From assembly GCF_019218265.1 (NCBI RefSeq), contig NZ_JAHUZE010000002.1, positions 930,001 through 994,000 of the forward strand: a stretch of DNA of 64,000 nt. Direction: 5' to 3'. The notes under the pieces were generated by a model, which did no database searches, was not told the DNA's origin, and worked only from the letters and a program-made list of their open reading frames with translations. The stretch is from Maritimibacter dapengensis. Its GTDB lineage: Bacteria > Pseudomonadota > Alphaproteobacteria > Rhodobacterales > Rhodobacteraceae. A program made the translations under genes and the position numbers. Positions 18,221-27,434 of the stretch are shown here, piece after piece. How positions within the stretch are numbered: the first letter of the stretch is position 1; each line of letters opens with the position of its first letter.

Positions 18221-19084
18221 ATGAACCCCATCCTTAAATCTTCTTTCTGGATGATCGGCGCGATTGCCAGTTTCTCGACCATGGCAGTGGCAGGGCGCGA
18301 GATATCGCTCGACCACGACACGTTCGAGATCATGTTCTACCGCTCATTGGTCGGTATCGTGATCGTGACCGCCGCCCTGAGCCTTGCCCGGCGTTGGGGC
18401 GAGATCGGATTCGAACGGATCGGGCTTCACACGGTTCGAAACCTGTCGCATTTCACCGGGCAGAACCTTTGGTTTTTTGCCGTCGGGGTGACACCGCTGG
18501 CGCAGGTCTTCGCGATCGAATTCACCGTGCCGCTATGGGTGCTTCTCATGTCACCCATCTTTCTCGGCGAACACATCACCCGCGTCCGGGCATTCGCCGC
18601 CATACTCGGCTTCGTGGGCATTCTGGTTCTGACGCGACCCTGGACCGAGCCGCTTACACCGGGCATCCTCGCTGCCGCTGGCGCGGCCATCGGCTTTGCC
18701 GGTTCCGCAGTGTTCACGCGCCGCCTCACCCGCACCGAAAGTCTTGGTACGATCCTGTTTTTCCTGACGACCATGCAGGCCGTTTTTGGCCTCGTCATGG
18801 CTGGATTGGACGGTGACATCGCACTTCCGACACTCGTCTCCGCGCCATGGCTGTTCGTGATCGGCTGCGCGGGCCTCTTCGCGCATTTCTGCCTGACGTC
18901 AGCTCTGGCACTGGCTCCGGCGACCCTGGTCATGCCCATCGATTTTGCGCGCTTGCCGCTGATCGCGGCGGTCGGTTGGGTGCTGTATCAGGAACCGCTG
19001 GAACGCGCCGTCGTAATCGGGGCCGCGATCATTCTCACGGCAAACTATGTCAACCTCCGCGCCGGCGTCCGCGAAAGCCGCTAG
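18221..19084 (+). CDS. EamA/DMT-superfamily inner-membrane permease
   Basis: 287-aa polytopic protein with about ten predicted helices in two EamA repeats (roughly residues 8-140 and 150-285), typical of drug/metabolite exporters. Characteristic blocks are FTVPLWVLLMSPIFLGEHIT in repeat 1 and VMPIDFARLPLIAAVGWVLY in repeat 2. The substrate cannot be read from sequence. It follows the FkbM gene by 45 bp on the same strand. Confidence 0.88.
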   Translation: MNPILKSSFWMIGAIASFSTMAVAGREISLDHDTFEIMFYRSLVGIVIVTAALSLARRWGEIGFERIGLHTVRNLSHFTGQNLWFFAVGVTPLAQVFAIEFTVPLWVLLMSPIFLGEHITRVRAFAAILGFVGILVLTRPWTEPLTPGILAAAGAAIGFAGSAVFTRRLTRTESLGTILFFLTTMQAVFGLVMAGLDGDIALPTLVSAPWLFVIGCAGLFAHFCLTSALALAPATLVMPIDFARLPLIAAVGWVLYQEPLERAVVIGAAIILTANYVNLRAGVRESR

Positions 19085-19141
19085 GCTTGCCCAGCCTGCC
19101 CCCGACCGCTACCAAAGCGGCAAGGCGAGTATGAGGCACAG

Positions 19142-20005
19142 ATGACCTACGAGACGGCTCAGGATTGGCAGGATGCCAAGGGCAAACATGCGCTGCTGTT
19201 CGGGATGTCGGGACTGGGCAAGACCTACCTCTCCAACATGCTTCGCGATGAAGGCGCGTGGTTCCATTACTCGGTCGATTACCGCATCGGCACGCGATAT
19301 ATGGGCGAATACATCGCCGACAACTTCAAACGCGAAGCGATGAAGAACCCGTTCCTGCGCGAACTGCTCTTGACCGACAGCGTTTACATCGCCTCGAACA
19401 TCACGTTCGAGAACCTGGCACCGCTGTCCACCTATCTGGGAAAACCCGGTGATCCGGCCAAAGGTGGCCTGCCGTTCTCCGAGTACATGGAACGTCAGCG
19501 TCAGCATCGCGACGCCGAAATCGCTGCACTCAAGGATACCGTGCGCTTCATCGACCGCGCGCGCGCGCTCTATGGTTACGAAGATTTCGTCTGCGATTCC
19601 GGTGGGTCTATCTGCGAGGTCGTCGACCCGGACGATCCGGACGACGAGTTGCTCTCGCTCCTGTCACGCAACCTTCTCCTTGTCTGGATTGAGGGTTCCG
19701 AGGCCCATACCGAGGAACTGATCCGGCGTTTTTCACGTGCGCCGAAACCAATGTATTACCAGCCCCGTTTCTTGGAGGCCTGCTGGGACGAATACCTTTC
19801 GACCCGCAAGCTGAAGGAACACGAGGTCGACCCAGATGATTTCATCCGCTTAACCTATGCCCGCGCACTGGCCCACCGACAGCCGCGCTATGCGGCGATG
19901 GCAGAGCGCTGGGGCGTCAAGGTGTCGGCCGATGACGTCGCGCAGGTCCGCTCGCCTGCGGACTTCTCGGCGCTCATTTCGCGCGCTCTTGAGGCCCGGA
20001 GCTAG
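19142..20005 (+). CDS. P-loop ATPase/kinase-like protein of unknown role
   Basis: 287-aa soluble protein with a Walker A motif GMSGLGKT at residues 21-28 and a plausible Walker B region at [15 protein letters not shown]. The motif [20 protein letters not shown] looks like a substrate-binding segment of a small-molecule kinase fold. I cannot assign a function. It precedes metA by 43 bp on the same strand and may be co-transcribed. Confidence 0.65.
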   Translation: MTYETAQDWQDAKGKHALLFGMSGLGKTYLSNMLRDEGAWFHYSVDYRIGTRYMGEYIADNFKREAMKNPFLRELLLTDSVYIASNITFENLAPLSTYLGKPGDPAKGGLPFSEYMERQRQHRDAEIAALKDTVRFIDRARALYGYEDFVCDSGGSICEVVDPDDPDDELLSLLSRNLLLVWIEGSEAHTEELIRRFSRAPKPMYYQPRFLEACWDEYLSTRKLKEHEVDPDDFIRLTYARALAHRQPRYAAMAERWGVKVSADDVAQVRSPADFSALISRALEARS

Positions 20006-20048
20006 ACCCCTTATCTCATCCAGACCTTTCGTCGGAGACCGGAACCCA

Positions 20049-20987
20049 ATGCCCATCAAGATCCCCTCCACCCTGCCCGCCTACAACACGTTGCGCGACG
20101 AAGGGATCATGATGCTGAAGGCCGAGGAAGCCGAGCGTCAGGAAATCCGCCCGATGCGGATCGCGCTGTTGAACCTGATGCCCAAGAAGATCGAGACCGA
20201 GACGCAATTCGCGCGCCTCATCGCCGCGTCTCCGCTTCAGGTGGAACTGACACTCATCCGCCCGACCGAACATATCTCCAAGACCACGTCGCAGGCCCAT
20301 ATCGGCGCGCATTACGAGGCCTTCCAGGATGTGAAGGAGCAGAAATTCGACGGCCTCATCATCACTGGCGCCCCCATAGAACATCTGCCGTTCGAGGAAG
20401 TGACCTATTGGGACGAGATGGTCGAGATCATGGACTGGACCCAGACCAACGTGCATTCCACCTTCGGCGTCTGCTGGGGCGGCATGGCGATGCTCTACCA
20501 TTTCCACGGCATCCCCAAACTGATGCTGGAGGAGAAATCCTTCGGCTGTTTCCCGCAGGAAAACCTGTCGCCGATCTCGCCCTACCTGCGCGGGTTCTCG
20601 GACAATTTCGTCATTCCCGTCAGCCGCTGGACCGAGATCGCTCAGTCGGATGTCGATGAGGTGCCAGACCTCGTGACCCTGCTCGGCTCGGACGATACCG
20701 GCCCCTGCCTGATCGAAGACCCGAAACACCGTGCGCTCTACATCTTCAACCATTTCGAATACGACTCGGACACGTTGAAGCAGGAATACGACCGCGACGT
20801 GGCCAAGGGCGCGCCAATCAACGTGCCGATGAACTACTACCCGGGCGACGACCCATCGAAGCCACCGCGAAACCGCTGGAAATCGCACGCACATCTGCTT
20901 TACGGCAACTGGATCGCGGAGATGTACCTGACCACCCCCTTCGATGTGGACAAGATCGGTTCGACGGTCGAGGATCGCCGTGGCTGA
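20049..20987 (+). CDS. metAA: Homoserine O-acetyltransferase, MetA type
   Basis: 312-aa MetA-family acyltransferase, first committed step of methionine synthesis. The catalytic triad motifs are visible: Cys in [10 protein letters not shown], His in FNHFEYD and Glu at [12 protein letters not shown]. Residue 111 is Glu in [11 protein letters not shown]. Work on the family shows Glu at this place selects acetyl-CoA whereas Gly selects succinyl-CoA, so the product is called an acetyltransferase rather than a succinyltransferase. No SAM-II riboswitch was recognised in the 43-bp gap upstream. Confidence 0.93.
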   Translation: MPIKIPSTLPAYNTLRDEGIMMLKAEEAERQEIRPMRIALLNLMPKKIETETQFARLIAASPLQVELTLIRPTEHISKTTSQAHIGAHYEAFQDVKEQKFDGLIITGAPIEHLPFEEVTYWDEMVEIMDWTQTNVHSTFGVCWGGMAMLYHFHGIPKLMLEEKSFGCFPQENLSPISPYLRGFSDNFVIPVSRWTEIAQSDVDEVPDLVTLLGSDDTGPCLIEDPKHRALYIFNHFEYDSDTLKQEYDRDVAKGAPINVPMNYYPGDDPSKPPRNRWKSHAHLLYGNWIAEMYLTTPFDVDKIGSTVEDRRG

Positions 20988-21942
20988 CATGGGGTTGTAC
21001 GGCACGCTCTTTTCCGCGCTCGCACTAGTTATCGTGACCTTTCTCGCGGCCAATATGCGCACCATCTGGGCGGAAAAGGATTACCCGCCCGAAGGTGAAT
21101 TCGTGGTCGTCGACGGCCATCAGGTTCACTACGTGCAAGAAGGACAAGGCCCCGACGTGGTGCTGATCCACGGTTCAATGGGCTCGACACGCGACGCGAC
21201 CTTTCGGCTTCTGCCCGCACTTGTCGAAGCTGGCTATCGCGTGACCGCCTTCGACCGGCCCGGCCTCGGTTATACCCCCCGGCTCGACGATAGCGGCGTG
21301 ACGGTCAGCGATCAGGTCGACCTACTCACGTCAGCGGCCGCACAAATAAACCTGCAAAATCCGATTGTTGCGGGGCAAAGCTACGGCGGCGCATTGGCCG
21401 CGAACTGGGCCTTGCGGGACGCGGATCAAATCGGGGGGCTCGTCTCAATCGCCGGGGCGACCCACACCTGGGAGGGTCCGCTCGATCTGTCTTACCGGGT
21501 CCTGTCGTGGCCCGTGGTCGGACCCATTCTCTCCCATGCTGTTGCTGCAATCATGTCGGATAACCGCCTGAACTCCATGGTCGAAGCGGTATTCCGCCCC
21601 GACGACATGCCCGAAGGCTACATCGACCATTTCGGCCCGAGGCTGAACCTCAGCCCGCGTCGTCTGCGCGCCAACGCCCAGCAGCGTACCGATCTGCGCG
21701 AACAGCTTCGCGGGCAGGAAACCCGCTATGGCGAGATCACCGTTCCCGTCGAGGTGGTTCACGGAGAAGCCGACGACATCGTGGGCGTCGAAGTGCACGC
21801 CGAGAAGCTCGTGGCCCAGGTCGAAGACGGCAATCTCACCCGCATCCCCGGCGCGGGCCATATGCTTCACCACACACATACGTCCGAAATCGTCGCCGCA
21901 GTGGATCGCGTAGCGTTGCGCATGGGGGCGAAATCGCCATAG
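20980..21942 (+). CDS. Membrane-anchored alpha/beta hydrolase
   Basis: 320-aa hydrolase. An N-terminal helix (about residues 5-25, [20 protein letters not shown]) probably anchors it in the inner membrane. The oxyanion motif HGSMGS, nucleophile GQSYGGAL and a catalytic His in GAGHMLHH are present, so the fold is active. The GTG at 20980 has AGG 6 nt upstream and overlaps the end of metA by 8 nt; ATG at 20989 is the alternative. The substrate is unknown. Confidence 0.82.
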   Translation: MADMGLYGTLFSALALVIVTFLAANMRTIWAEKDYPPEGEFVVVDGHQVHYVQEGQGPDVVLIHGSMGSTRDATFRLLPALVEAGYRVTAFDRPGLGYTPRLDDSGVTVSDQVDLLTSAAAQINLQNPIVAGQSYGGALAANWALRDADQIGGLVSIAGATHTWEGPLDLSYRVLSWPVVGPILSHAVAAIMSDNRLNSMVEAVFRPDDMPEGYIDHFGPRLNLSPRRLRANAQQRTDLREQLRGQETRYGEITVPVEVVHGEADDIVGVEVHAEKLVAQVEDGNLTRIPGAGHMLHHTHTSEIVAAVDRVALRMGAKSP

Positions 21943-21967
21943 TGTCCATAATGTAATGGAGACTAAC

Positions 21968-22837
21968 ATGGCCCTGCCCTTCGACGGCGCAATCACCGAA
22001 TATTTCACCGAAAAAGCGCCGAAGGATGTGCGCGAGGCGATCGAGGGCGCGTCGAAGAAGGAAATCCTCGACCCGAACCATCCCTACGACGAATGGATGG
22101 ACAAAGGCGACTACGAGGATCGGCTCGCCGCACTTCAACTTGAACTCGTGAAATTGCAGGCCGACGTAAAGGAAACCGGCAAACGCGTCGTGGTGCTCTT
22201 CGAAGGCCGCGATGCGGCCGGAAAGGGTGGCACGATCAAGCGGATGCGCGAGTATCTCAACCCGCGTGTCGCCCGTGTCGTGGCGCTCCCCAAGCCCTCC
22301 GACCGCGAGGCGGGCGAATGGTATTTCCAGCGGTACGTCCGCCAGCTTCCGACCGAGGGCGAAATCGTCCTCTTCGACCGGTCGTGGTACAACCGTGGCG
22401 TCGTGGAAAAGGTCTTCGACTTCTGCACCGATGCGCAGCGTGCCGCCTTCTTCCGCCAACTCCCCGAGTTCGAGAACATGCTGGTCGACGAGGGCTATCA
22501 CTTCGTCAAGCTCTGGCTCAACGTGTCGCGCGCGGAGCAACTTCGCCGCTTCCTCGCCCGCGAACAGGACCCCTACAAACAATGGAAACTGAGCTGGATC
22601 GACGTCGAAGGTCTGAACCGCTGGAGCCAGTATTCCGAGGCGATTGCCGAGACGTTCGAAAAAAGCGATTTCACCTTCGCGCCCTGGACGGTCGTCCGCT
22701 CGGACGACAAACGCCGCGCCCGTGTCGCAGCTATCGCCCAGGTGCTTCAGGGGATCGACTATGAGCGCAAGGACGAAAGCGTCACGACGCCGCCCGATCC
22801 GAAAATCGCCATCTCCACGCGAGCGTGGGATCGCTGA
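21968..22837 (+). CDS. ppk2: Polyphosphate kinase 2 (PPK2, class I type)
   Basis: 289-aa one-domain PPK2. Walker A lies in [16 protein letters not shown], Walker B in [14 protein letters not shown], and the lid region in [20 protein letters not shown]. One-domain PPK2 proteins of this length phosphorylate a nucleoside diphosphate (often GDP or ADP) with polyphosphate. ATG at 21968 follows GGAG by 6 nt. The next gene starts at its stop codon (TGATG), so a regulator is coupled to it. Confidence 0.92.
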   Translation: MALPFDGAITEYFTEKAPKDVREAIEGASKKEILDPNHPYDEWMDKGDYEDRLAALQLELVKLQADVKETGKRVVVLFEGRDAAGKGGTIKRMREYLNPRVARVVALPKPSDREAGEWYFQRYVRQLPTEGEIVLFDRSWYNRGVVEKVFDFCTDAQRAAFFRQLPEFENMLVDEGYHFVKLWLNVSRAEQLRRFLAREQDPYKQWKLSWIDVEGLNRWSQYSEAIAETFEKSDFTFAPWTVVRSDDKRRARVAAIAQVLQGIDYERKDESVTTPPDPKIAISTRAWDR

Positions 22838-23460
22838 TGCCCACGAAAAAGCGCGGATATCACCACGGCAACCTGAAACAGGCGCTGGTCGAGGCGGCCC
22901 TCGAATTGATCGAGGCAAAGGGGCCGACCGGGTTCACGCTGTCAGAAGCCGCAAAACAGGCAGGCGTCACGCCAGCCGCGGTTTATCGCCATTTTGCAGG
23001 CCGTGAAGACCTGATCGCAGAAGCCGCGCGTCAGGGGTACGAGATCTTCGCGGACCTCATGGAACATGCCTATGAAAAAGGCCAACCATCGCCGCTGGCC
23101 TCGTTCGAGGCGACAGGCCGGGCTTATCTCGCCTTCGCGCGGAAATTTCCCGGCCATTACATTTCGATGTTCGAAAGCGGGATCTCGATCAATCGAAACC
23201 CGGATCTCGCCCATGTCTCGGCCCGCGCCTTCGCGACGCTCGAACGCGCCGCCGAAAGCCTCATGTCGGAGCTTCCCGAGGACCGGCGCCCCCCCGCCCG
23301 CATGGTCTCCGCACATGTCTGGGCCATGTCTCACGGCGTCGTCGAACTCTTCTCGCGCGGCTCGCCAGGGACCAAATCGCCCTTCCCGCCCGAGGACCTT
23401 CTCGAAAGCGGGATCGGCATCTACCTGCGCGGTCTGGGGTTGATCAAACCGGACGCCTGA
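22837..23460 (+). CDS. TetR-family transcriptional regulator
   Basis: 207-aa regulator. An N-terminal helix-turn-helix spans about residues 20-62 (TLSEAAKQAGVTPAAVYRHF). The ligand domain carries WVHGVVELF-like features at about residue 160 (AHVWAMSHGVVELFSRG), fitting the TetR_C/WHG group. Its start overlaps the ppk2 stop, which suggests local control of ppk2 or a nearby target. The ligand is unknown. Confidence 0.85.
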   Translation: MPTKKRGYHHGNLKQALVEAALELIEAKGPTGFTLSEAAKQAGVTPAAVYRHFAGREDLIAEAARQGYEIFADLMEHAYEKGQPSPLASFEATGRAYLAFARKFPGHYISMFESGISINRNPDLAHVSARAFATLERAAESLMSELPEDRRPPARMVSAHVWAMSHGVVELFSRGSPGTKSPFPPEDLLESGIGIYLRGLGLIKPDA

Positions 23461-23732
23461 TGCCCTTACACCTCCGAAACTGGGCCTACTTCAATTCGGG
23501 TCTTGCCTTTGCGAACAGGAGCACGGTCGTCGTCGCCGAGGTGCTCGTCACGCACACCATCGCAACGCCCGAGACCGAGTTCCTGCGCACCCGGTTCCAG
23601 ATCGCTTAGTTCTCCTCCACAGACGCGGCGCTCATCCAGACGGTCGCGCAAACCGCATGTCTCGAACGCCGCCGCGCGGACTCGGACGAATTCCACGACC
23701 GGCTCGCCCAACCTCGCCACTGCACGACGTGA
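23460..23732 (+). pseudogene. Interrupted reading frame with an in-frame TAG
   Basis: A frame opens with an ATG overlapping the TetR stop and reads 49 codons to TAG at 23607-23609. It then continues in the same frame for 40 more codons to TGA. The first part (MPLHLRNWAYFNSGLAFANR) and second part look protein-like, but a second frame downstream (HDVNFFIVP) has the look of an original C-terminus, so a frameshift is also likely. I do not recognise a family. I read this as a decayed gene rather than recoding. Confidence 0.35.
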
Positions 23733-23766
23733 ACTTCTTCATTGTTCCCTAAATACTTCGGGGGGC

Positions 23767-23786
23767 CCGGGGGGCTGGCCCCCCGG
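23767..23786. terminator. GC-rich hairpin between the decayed frame and sufS
   Basis: CCGGGGGG (23767-23774), a CTGG loop and CCCCCCGG form a perfect 8-bp stem between convergent units. There is no U-tract on either side, so it may be an intrinsic or Rho-assisted stop for sufS. Confidence 0.5.
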
Positions 23787-23838
23787 TCGGTCGGATCGCG
23801 CGCCAGCGTGATCCGAAACTGCTCAGCCAATCAGCCAA

Positions 23839-25053
23839 TCAGCCGAACAGCCTGTGACAAAGCTCAAGCCCGTCGATCAGCCGGTCGACCTCGTCGGTCG
23901 TGTTGTACATGCCGAACGACGCGCGCGCGGTTGCGGGCACACCGAGATGCTCCATGAGCGGCTGGGCACAATGGTGACCGGCTCGGATCGCGATGCCCTT
24001 CTTGTCGAGGATCGTCGACAGGTCATGCGCATGTGCGCCACCTTCGACGGTCAGCGAAAAGATCGCGGCCTTGCCCGGCGCTTTGCCCTGCACGTTGAGC
24101 CAGTTCAGCCCTTCGAACCGCTCGGCCGCATAGGCGGCGAGTCTGGCCTCATGCGCCGCGATATTCTCCATCCCGATCTCCATGAGGTATTCCAAGGCTG
24201 CGCCAAGCCCGATCATCTGCACGATCCCCGGTGTGCCGGCCTCGAATTTCATCGGCGGCGTATTGTAGCTGACCGCATCGCGCGTCACCTCATGGATCAT
24301 GTCACCGCCGCCCATGAAAGGACGCATCTCGTCCATCCGCTCGGGACGGACATAAATCGCGCCGGACGCCGAAGGCCCGTAGAGCTTATGGCCGGTGATC
24401 GCGTAGAAGTCACAGCCCAGATCCTGCACATCCACCGGCATATGCACCGCGCCCTGGCTTCCGTCGACCAGCACCGGCACGTCGCCTGCACCCGCCTTGA
24501 TCGCCTTCACGTCCACGACGCTGCCCAACACGTTCGAGCATTGCGTGATCGCGATGAGCTTGGTGCGCTCGGTCACGGCCTCCAGCACGTCCTCGGCGGT
24601 AATCGACCCGTCATCCCTCGGTTCGACCCAGACGAGTTTCACGCCCTGCCGCTCGCGCAGGAAATGCCACGGCACGATGTTGGCGTGGTGCTCCGCCACC
24701 GACAATACGATCTCGTCGCCCTCGCCCATCCGTGGCGCGGCCCAGGCATAGGAGATCATGTTGATACCTTCCGTGGTGCCGGAATTCATCACGATGTGAT
24801 CTTCGGACGGCGCGTTCAGGAACCGCGCGATGGTGCCGCGTACGGCCTCGTATCGTTCGGTCGACAGGTTCGACAGGTAATGCAGACCCCGGTGTACGTT
24901 GGAATATTCCTGGGCATACCCCCGCGTCACCGCGTCGATCACGACCTGCGGCTTCTGCGCGCTCGCACCATTGTCGAGATAGGTAAGAGGCTGGCCGTTC
25001 ACCTCCCGGCCCAGGATCGGGAAATCGGCGCGGATTTTTTCGACGTCATACAT
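23839..25053 (-). CDS. sufS: Cysteine desulfurase, SufS group
   Basis: 404-aa PLP enzyme that removes sulfur from cysteine for Fe-S cluster building. The PLP Lys is in AITGHKLYGPSASG and the catalytic Cys in IRAGHHCAQPLMEHLGV, the RxGHHC motif of group II desulfurases. Ends the suf operon. Its start overlaps the upstream Yip1-like gene by 8 nt and is preceded by GAGGAG. Confidence 0.95.
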   Translation of the reverse strand: MYDVEKIRADFPILGREVNGQPLTYLDNGASAQKPQVVIDAVTRGYAQEYSNVHRGLHYLSNLSTERYEAVRGTIARFLNAPSEDHIVMNSGTTEGINMISYAWAAPRMGEGDEIVLSVAEHHANIVPWHFLRERQGVKLVWVEPRDDGSITAEDVLEAVTERTKLIAITQCSNVLGSVVDVKAIKAGAGDVPVLVDGSQGAVHMPVDVQDLGCDFYAITGHKLYGPSASGAIYVRPERMDEMRPFMGGGDMIHEVTRDAVSYNTPPMKFEAGTPGIVQMIGLGAALEYLMEIGMENIAAHEARLAAYAAERFEGLNWLNVQGKAPGKAAIFSLTVEGGAHAHDLSTILDKKGIAIRAGHHCAQPLMEHLGVPATARASFGMYNTTDEVDRLIDGLELCHRLFG

Positions 25054-25651
25054 TGCCCAACTCCTCGACGGTGCCGGTCCCGAAACCGATCAGGGCCAGG
25101 ATCACGGACAGCACGGCGACCGCGACGAACGAGATCAACAGGATCGCCGCAAAAACTTTGCCGGCCGACGTGAATCCATGCATCTCGGCTATGAAATGGC
25201 TGAGGATGTAGAAACCGGCGACGCCGCCGGCCATCCACAGAAGCGCGGCGATCGGCGCGGCGAACAGGCTCAGGATGAACACGCCGAACTGGACGATCAG
25301 GAGCACGAAGTTGAGCCAGATCACCGTGACCAGCGATTGATCGAACGTCCCGGTCCCACCTGCCCCGCGTCCGATGTGATAGATCAGGAAAACGGTCATC
25401 ACGGCGACACCCGCCTCGAGACCGGCGACCAGCATGGGACGACCCAGAATCGACCCTTCAAGTTCCGGTGCGACCGGAAACAGCATCGAGGAGCCGACCC
25501 CGATGGCAGCGCCAATCACCAATAGCAGTGCGAGCATCTGCCAAAGCGTGTCGCGCGGAATGCCGAGCGCGAACAGGTCGCGGGCGACCTTGCGCGGTTC
25601 GGGGATCGACTGCAACGCCATGCCGAACAGATATCCCGGCTCGAACCTCAC
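25046..25651 (-). CDS. Yip1-like multi-helix membrane protein, second copy
   Basis: 201-aa integral membrane protein with about five helices; N-terminus is cytoplasmic-looking (PEPRKVARDLFALGIPRDTL). The pattern fits the Yip1/DUF family of small polytopic proteins. A GTG at 25651 overlaps the stop of the preceding gene by 4 nt. It lies in the suf operon immediately before sufS; its role there is unknown. Confidence 0.68.
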   Translation of the reverse strand: MRFEPGYLFGMALQSIPEPRKVARDLFALGIPRDTLWQMLALLLVIGAAIGVGSSMLFPVAPELEGSILGRPMLVAGLEAGVAVMTVFLIYHIGRGAGGTGTFDQSLVTVIWLNFVLLIVQFGVFILSLFAAPIAALLWMAGGVAGFYILSHFIAEMHGFTSAGKVFAAILLISFVAVAVLSVILALIGFGTGTVEELGNV

Positions 25652-26136
25652 GCGATCTCCTCCCGTTCGGCAACGCTGAGGTTGACCACCCAATGTGCGA
25701 GAAACGCCAGTAGCGCCACTGCGCCGACAATTTCGGCCTGAGGACCCGGACCGATGAAACCCGCGACAAGGCCGTTCAGCAGCCAAAGCGGGCTCGCGAC
25801 CAGAAGCGCCCAGAAAAGCGCTATACGGGCCGAGAACGAGGTTCCCTTGCCGCCGATCAGCCGTGCAATGCCATGGCTCGCCCAGGCGATCAGATACGCC
25901 GCCAGGGGCACGATGAAGAGCCAGGCGAACAACACGCCCCCCATTTCCTGCTGGAAATCAGCGCCGGTTTCGAGAGCGAGACGCTGTTTCACAGGCGCCT
26001 GGCTCGCGAATATCAGAACGCAGGCCGCGAACAGGATCGCGAGCGCCTGCCCTTCGCGGTCGGCACCCACCACCCTTTCTCTGAACACGGCACGCGGCTG
26101 CAAATAGGCGCGCCCGATGTCACGCACGACCGACAT
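25648..26136 (-). CDS. Yip1-like multi-helix membrane protein, first copy
   Basis: 162-aa integral membrane protein with about four helices and an N-terminal motif RAYLQPRAVFRERVVG similar to that of Yip1 family members. The ATG at 26136 is 2 bp past the sufD stop. It probably forms a pair with the next gene. Function unknown; bacterial Yip1-like proteins have been linked loosely to membrane trafficking or Fe-S cluster operons, but nothing here decides it. Confidence 0.68.
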   Translation of the reverse strand: MSVVRDIGRAYLQPRAVFRERVVGADREGQALAILFAACVLIFASQAPVKQRLALETGADFQQEMGGVLFAWLFIVPLAAYLIAWASHGIARLIGGKGTSFSARIALFWALLVASPLWLLNGLVAGFIGPGPQAEIVGAVALLAFLAHWVVNLSVAEREEIA

Positions 26137-26138
26137 GG

Positions 26139-27434
26139 TTAACCCTGCCGGCGGCGATGAAGCCACGCCTCCAGACGACCTGTGATTTCTTCGGCATAGC
26201 CTTCGTCCTCGATTTCCAGCATCGCTTCCGCGACAAAGGCCAGTACCAGAAGATCCATCGCGGTCTCCTTGTCTATGCCCCGGGCGCGAAGATAGAACAT
26301 CATGTCCTCGTCGATCGCGCCCGACGTCGACCCATGCGAACAGGCCACATCGTCGGCGTAGATCTCGAGTTCAGGCTTGGCGAGGAACACGGCGTCATCG
26401 TCCAGAAGCAGCGACTGGGATTTCTGGTACCCGTCGGTCTTCTGCGCGCCGCGTTCCACAAGGATCTTGCCCTGAAACGCGCCGGTCGCGCCCTTCTGGA
26501 GCACTTTCTTGAAGACCTGTCGGCTTTCGCAATTCTCGGCGTCATGCTTGATGAAAACCGTATCGTCGTGGTGGAAGTCACCATGACCCAAAGCCGCACC
26601 CGCGATATGGGCCGACGCATTGTCGCCCTGCATCTCGATATAGGCTTCGTTGCGGGTGAGCCGCCCGTTGGCCGTGAGCGTGAATGACTTGAACAGGCTT
26701 TCCGCCCCCTGACGCACGAACAGGCCGGTCACGGCACGACGTTCGTGGTCGCGTCCCTGCGCACGGACGTGGTGGAACCGGGCACGATCAGCGATGTCGA
26801 CTTCCACGACCTTGTTAAACCGTGCTGCCGCCGGACCGTTCTCCAATAGTGTGAGTTCGGCACCCTCTTCGAGCTTCACCACGTGATGCAGATAGGCATC
26901 CGAAGTTTCGCTTTCGTGCCGGTAGATTATGGAAATCGGCTTCGACGGCTTCCCGTTCACACGGATGAGCACGCCGTCGGTCGCGAAGGCGGTATTGAGC
27001 GCCGCATGGGGGCGGTCCACGGGGGTCTGCCCGAGGGCTTCGATCTCGCCGTAGATGTCCTTGGCCCAATGTATGTCGGCAGATGCCGCGACGGCCAGCC
27101 GTTCGACCTCGACACCCTCGAGCGTCAGGTCGTCTGACTCCTCCGCGACAAAGACACCATCGACGAAGACGATCTTCAGACGATCGACCTCGCCGAAGAC
27201 CGGAGTTTCGTCGCCGTGGTCCAGCACGGCTGCGACCGGCGCCTCCACCGCGTTGAGCGTGTCGGGGCGGGTGAAGCGCCAGTATTCGTCACGCGGGCCC
27301 GGCAGCCCCATCGCCTCGAGCCGCTTGCGGGCCGCAGCGCGAGCTTCGGTGATCCAGACGCCGCCCTCAGGCGCGGTCAGTCCCGCGAGCCGCGCGTCGA
27401 GCGCATCCATCTTGCGTTGTTTCAGAGCCGACAT
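26139..27434 (-). CDS. sufD: Fe-S cluster assembly protein SufD
   Basis: 431-aa SufD, partner of SufB and SufC in the SufBC2D scaffold. The C-terminal beta-helix half shows FKKVLQKGATGAFQGKILVE and SLLLDDDAVFLAKPELEIYA, then ADDVACSHGSTSGAIDEDMM, the conserved His-containing block of SufB/SufD. N-terminal part (KQRKMDALDARLAGL) is helical. The start overlaps the sufC stop by one base. Confidence 0.94.
   Translation of the reverse strand: MSALKQRKMDALDARLAGLTAPEGGVWITEARAAARKRLEAMGLPGPRDEYWRFTRPDTLNAVEAPVAAVLDHGDETPVFGEVDRLKIVFVDGVFVAEESDDLTLEGVEVERLAVAASADIHWAKDIYGEIEALGQTPVDRPHAALNTAFATDGVLIRVNGKPSKPISIIYRHESETSDAYLHHVVKLEEGAELTLLENGPAAARFNKVVEVDIADRARFHHVRAQGRDHERRAVTGLFVRQGAESLFKSFTLTANGRLTRNEAYIEMQGDNASAHIAGAALGHGDFHHDDTVFIKHDAENCESRQVFKKVLQKGATGAFQGKILVERGAQKTDGYQKSQSLLLDDDAVFLAKPELEIYADDVACSHGSTSGAIDEDMMFYLRARGIDKETAMDLLVLAFVAEAMLEIEDEGYAEEITGRLEAWLHRRRQG

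Noticed and set aside
19085-19141. Possible SAM-type riboswitch before the metA unit
   Set aside because: Only a short CCGCT/AGCGG hairpin (19106-19120) is present; the pseudoknot elements of SAM-II were not found by eye.
23607-23609. TAG read as pyrrolysine
   Set aside because: No pylT/pylS gene is in the window and the frame also seems frameshifted downstream, so decay is simpler.
23823-23846. Three 8-bp copies of TCAGCC(A/G)A at the sufS stop
   Set aside because: Likely a small slippage duplication at the gene end; too short to be functional on its own.
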